Assembly (NCBI GenBank): GCA_903839085.1
Contig: CAIMBE010000172.1
Span: 1 to 35,149, forward strand
Origin: an uncultured beta proteobacterium
Lineage (GTDB): Bacteria > Pseudomonadota > Gammaproteobacteria > Burkholderiales > Burkholderiaceae_C
Reading direction: 5' to 3'
DNA: 35,149 bases
Positions 34,079-35,149 of this stretch are shown one piece after another (the first letter of the stretch is position 1; each line of letters begins with the position of its first letter). The notes under the pieces are model-generated. The model was not told the origin of the DNA and did not search any database. It saw only the letters and a list, made by a program, of their open reading frames with translations. A program made the translations under genes and the position numbers.

Positions 34079-35038
34079 TCAGTTCGCCGACGGAATCAGA
34101 AAATCACGGCTGATGTGGGCGCCCAGATCATTGACCCGGTCCAGGAACTGGGTCAGATAGGCGTGCAGACCGGTGGCCAGGATTTCGTCAATGCGGCCGT
34201 ACTTCAGTTCGGCGCACAGTTTGCCCGCCCGCCGGTGGGTTTCACCCGACTGCTCGTTGGCCACCATCGCCAGATTCTTCACCACCTCGTTCAGGCTGGC
34301 ATGCAGCGATCGCGGCATGTCGGGCCGCAGGATCAGCAACTCGGCGACCCGCTCCGGACGGATCACGTCGCGGTAGACCTTGCGATAGACCTCGAAGCCC
34401 GAGACGCTGCGCAGGATCGCGCTCCAGTGGTAGAAGTCGTATTCCTGGTCCTTCTCGCTGGCGGCGCCATAGAAGTCGCTCTGCAGCGCATGAAACTTCA
34501 CATCGACCAGCCGCGCCGTGTTGTCGGCCCGTTCCAGAAACGTTCCGAGCCGCATGAAGTACAGCGCCTCGTCCATCAGCATGGTGCCCAGCGTGACGCC
34601 GCGCGACAGGTGCGAGCGGAACTTGACCCATTCGAAGAACTGCGCCGGATCGCGCTCGAACTCGCCGCCCCGGATCATCCGCTTGACCTCGAGCCAGGTC
34701 TGGTTCTGGGTCTCCCAGACCTCGGTCGTGAGCGTCCCGCGCACGGCGCGCGCGTTCTCCCGCGCCGCGCTCAGGCAGGACATGATGGAAGACGGATTGC
34801 TCTCGTCCTTCACCATGAAGTCCATGACGCCGCGGACGTCGATGTCGCCATGTCGGGTCTCGTAGGCGGAGCGCAGCTCGCTGATGCTCAGCAACCCCTG
34901 CCATCCGACCAGCGCCACCGCGTCCGACTGCGGCAGCAGCGAGGTCTGATAATTGACATCGAGCATGCGCGCGGTGTTTTCGGCGCGTTCGGTGTAACGG
35001 GCCATCCAGAACAGATGATCGGCAGTGCGTGACAGCAT
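34079..35038 (-). CDS. Alpha-E (DUF403) domain protein
   Basis: 319 residues, all-helical alpha-E family. It begins MLSRTADHLFWMARYTERAEN, the diagnostic N-terminus, and continues with ARMLDVNYQTSLLPQ, LRSVSGFEVYRKVYRDVIRPE and RVAELLILRPDMPRSL. The family is usually encoded beside a circularly permuted ATP-grasp enzyme and often a transglutaminase-like protein, and is thought to belong to a peptide-modifying system, though its biochemical role is not settled. The start at 35038 directly follows the stop of the upstream ATP-grasp gene (TAAATG), and AAGGAG lies within that gene's last codons. A relic with 82 percent DNA identity over 72 bases lies at 14605-14709. Confidence 0.92.
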   Translation of the reverse strand: MLSRTADHLFWMARYTERAENTARMLDVNYQTSLLPQSDAVALVGWQGLLSISELRSAYETRHGDIDVRGVMDFMVKDESNPSSIMSCLSAARENARAVRGTLTTEVWETQNQTWLEVKRMIRGGEFERDPAQFFEWVKFRSHLSRGVTLGTMLMDEALYFMRLGTFLERADNTARLVDVKFHALQSDFYGAASEKDQEYDFYHWSAILRSVSGFEVYRKVYRDVIRPERVAELLILRPDMPRSLHASLNEVVKNLAMVANEQSGETHRRAGKLCAELKYGRIDEILATGLHAYLTQFLDRVNDLGAHISRDFLIPSAN

Positions 35039-35149
35039 TTAGTGCTCCTTGTCCGGTTCGCCCTGAGCCTGTCGAACGCTGGCCTGGGTCTGCTGCGGGA
35101 AGCCCTCGGCAGCCTCGGCCGAAACGCCGTCCCGATTCTCCAGCACCCA
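35039..35149 (-). CDS. C-terminal end of a circularly permuted ATP-grasp protein, 5' part off the right edge
   Basis: Only the last 36 codons and the TAA stop are inside the window. The visible protein begins WVLENRDG, which matches the common C-terminal ...DTWVLE motif of circularly permuted ATP-grasp proteins, and then runs into a low-conservation tail ending QAQGEPDKEH. The assignment rests on this motif and on the next gene: the stop abuts the start of an alpha-E gene, the usual partner, and the two are certainly co-transcribed. The tail codons overlap a dispersed palindrome. Since so little is visible, the name is an inference. Confidence 0.7.
   Translation of the reverse strand, partial: WVLENRDGVSAEAAEGFPQQTQASVRQAQGEPDKEH
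35055..35078. repeat. Dispersed palindrome overlapping the end of a coding region
   Basis: The sequence GGTTCGCCCTGAGCCTGTCG and the following AAC form an imperfect palindrome with GTTCG and CGAAC ends. This belongs to the widespread TTCG-CCTGAGC-TGTCGAA type of small bacterial repeat. Here it lies inside the 3' end of the ATP-grasp gene, where it encodes the tail residues VRQAQGEP. Only one copy is seen in this window. Confidence 0.65.

Noticed and set aside
1-35149. Phage, transposon, integron or toxin-antitoxin system
   Set aside because: No integrase, transposase, phage structural gene or toxin-antitoxin pair is recognisable on either strand; gene content is metabolic.

Overview
The window looks like a piece of chromosome from a high-GC betaproteobacterium, most likely Burkholderiales and probably Comamonadaceae-like. 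The evidence is the GC-rich codon use, the family mix (type III CoA-transferase, Lrp, IclR, MocR and XRE-cupin regulators, Dpp-like and Tau-like ABC importers) and a dispersed-palindrome type at the right edge that is common in such genomes. I saw no phage, transposase, integrase, CRISPR, tRNA or rRNA. Nearly all the DNA is coding, and the genes are mostly catabolic or transport genes with their own local regulators.

Left part (1-8623). A minus-strand acyl-CoA module comes first: an HTD2/MaoC-type hydratase, an acyl-CoA dehydrogenase and a type III CoA-transferase that runs off the left edge. A divergent methyltransferase follows, then a convergent gap filled by 20-bp tandem repeats and a large dispersed palindrome. 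Next is a minus-strand group read in the order Lrp-type regulator, nitrilase relic, gamma-glutamyltranspeptidase and class V aminotransferase. The nitrilase has lost its catalytic core by an apparent in-frame deletion.

Middle-left (8743-14773). A two-subunit molybdenum hydroxylase of isoquinoline oxidoreductase type (2Fe-2S subunit plus Tat-exported molybdopterin subunit) is divergent from the Lrp gene. It is followed by an EamA transporter, an exported peroxiredoxin, a methyltransferase, a DUF3047 protein, and a short decayed copy of an alpha-E (DUF403) gene whose intact relative lies at the right end of the window.

Taurine island (14774-24955). The layout is a class III aminotransferase, a MocR-type regulator (probable TauR), tauA, an intrinsic terminator, tauB-tauC, then on the minus strand an IclR regulator followed by taurine-pyruvate aminotransferase (tpa), and divergent from the IclR gene xsc. 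TauABC would import taurine, Tpa would convert it to sulfoacetaldehyde, and Xsc would release sulfite and form acetyl phosphate. The xsc promoter is unusually readable: a consensus-like sigma-70 promoter embedded in a cluster of TTCCG/CGGAA sites next to the IclR gene.

Right part (24975-35149). A minus-strand two-gene unit encodes a YtcJ-like amidohydrolase and, 9 bp downstream and apparently translationally coupled, a G3E/COG0523 GTPase of the metallochaperone type. Divergent from it are an XRE-cupin regulator and a complete five-gene Dpp-like ABC importer. A perfect 23-bp palindrome lies in the shared intergenic region. Together these suggest a regulated unit for import and hydrolysis of an amide or peptide-like substrate with dedicated metal supply. 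The window ends with an alpha-E protein gene and the 3' end of its usual partner, a circularly permuted ATP-grasp gene, whose tail codons overlap a dispersed palindrome.

The best candidates for something undescribed are the amidohydrolase-G3E GTPase-importer unit, the two-regulator control of the taurine island, and the gene relics. All functional assignments come from reading motifs and gene order; no searches were run.
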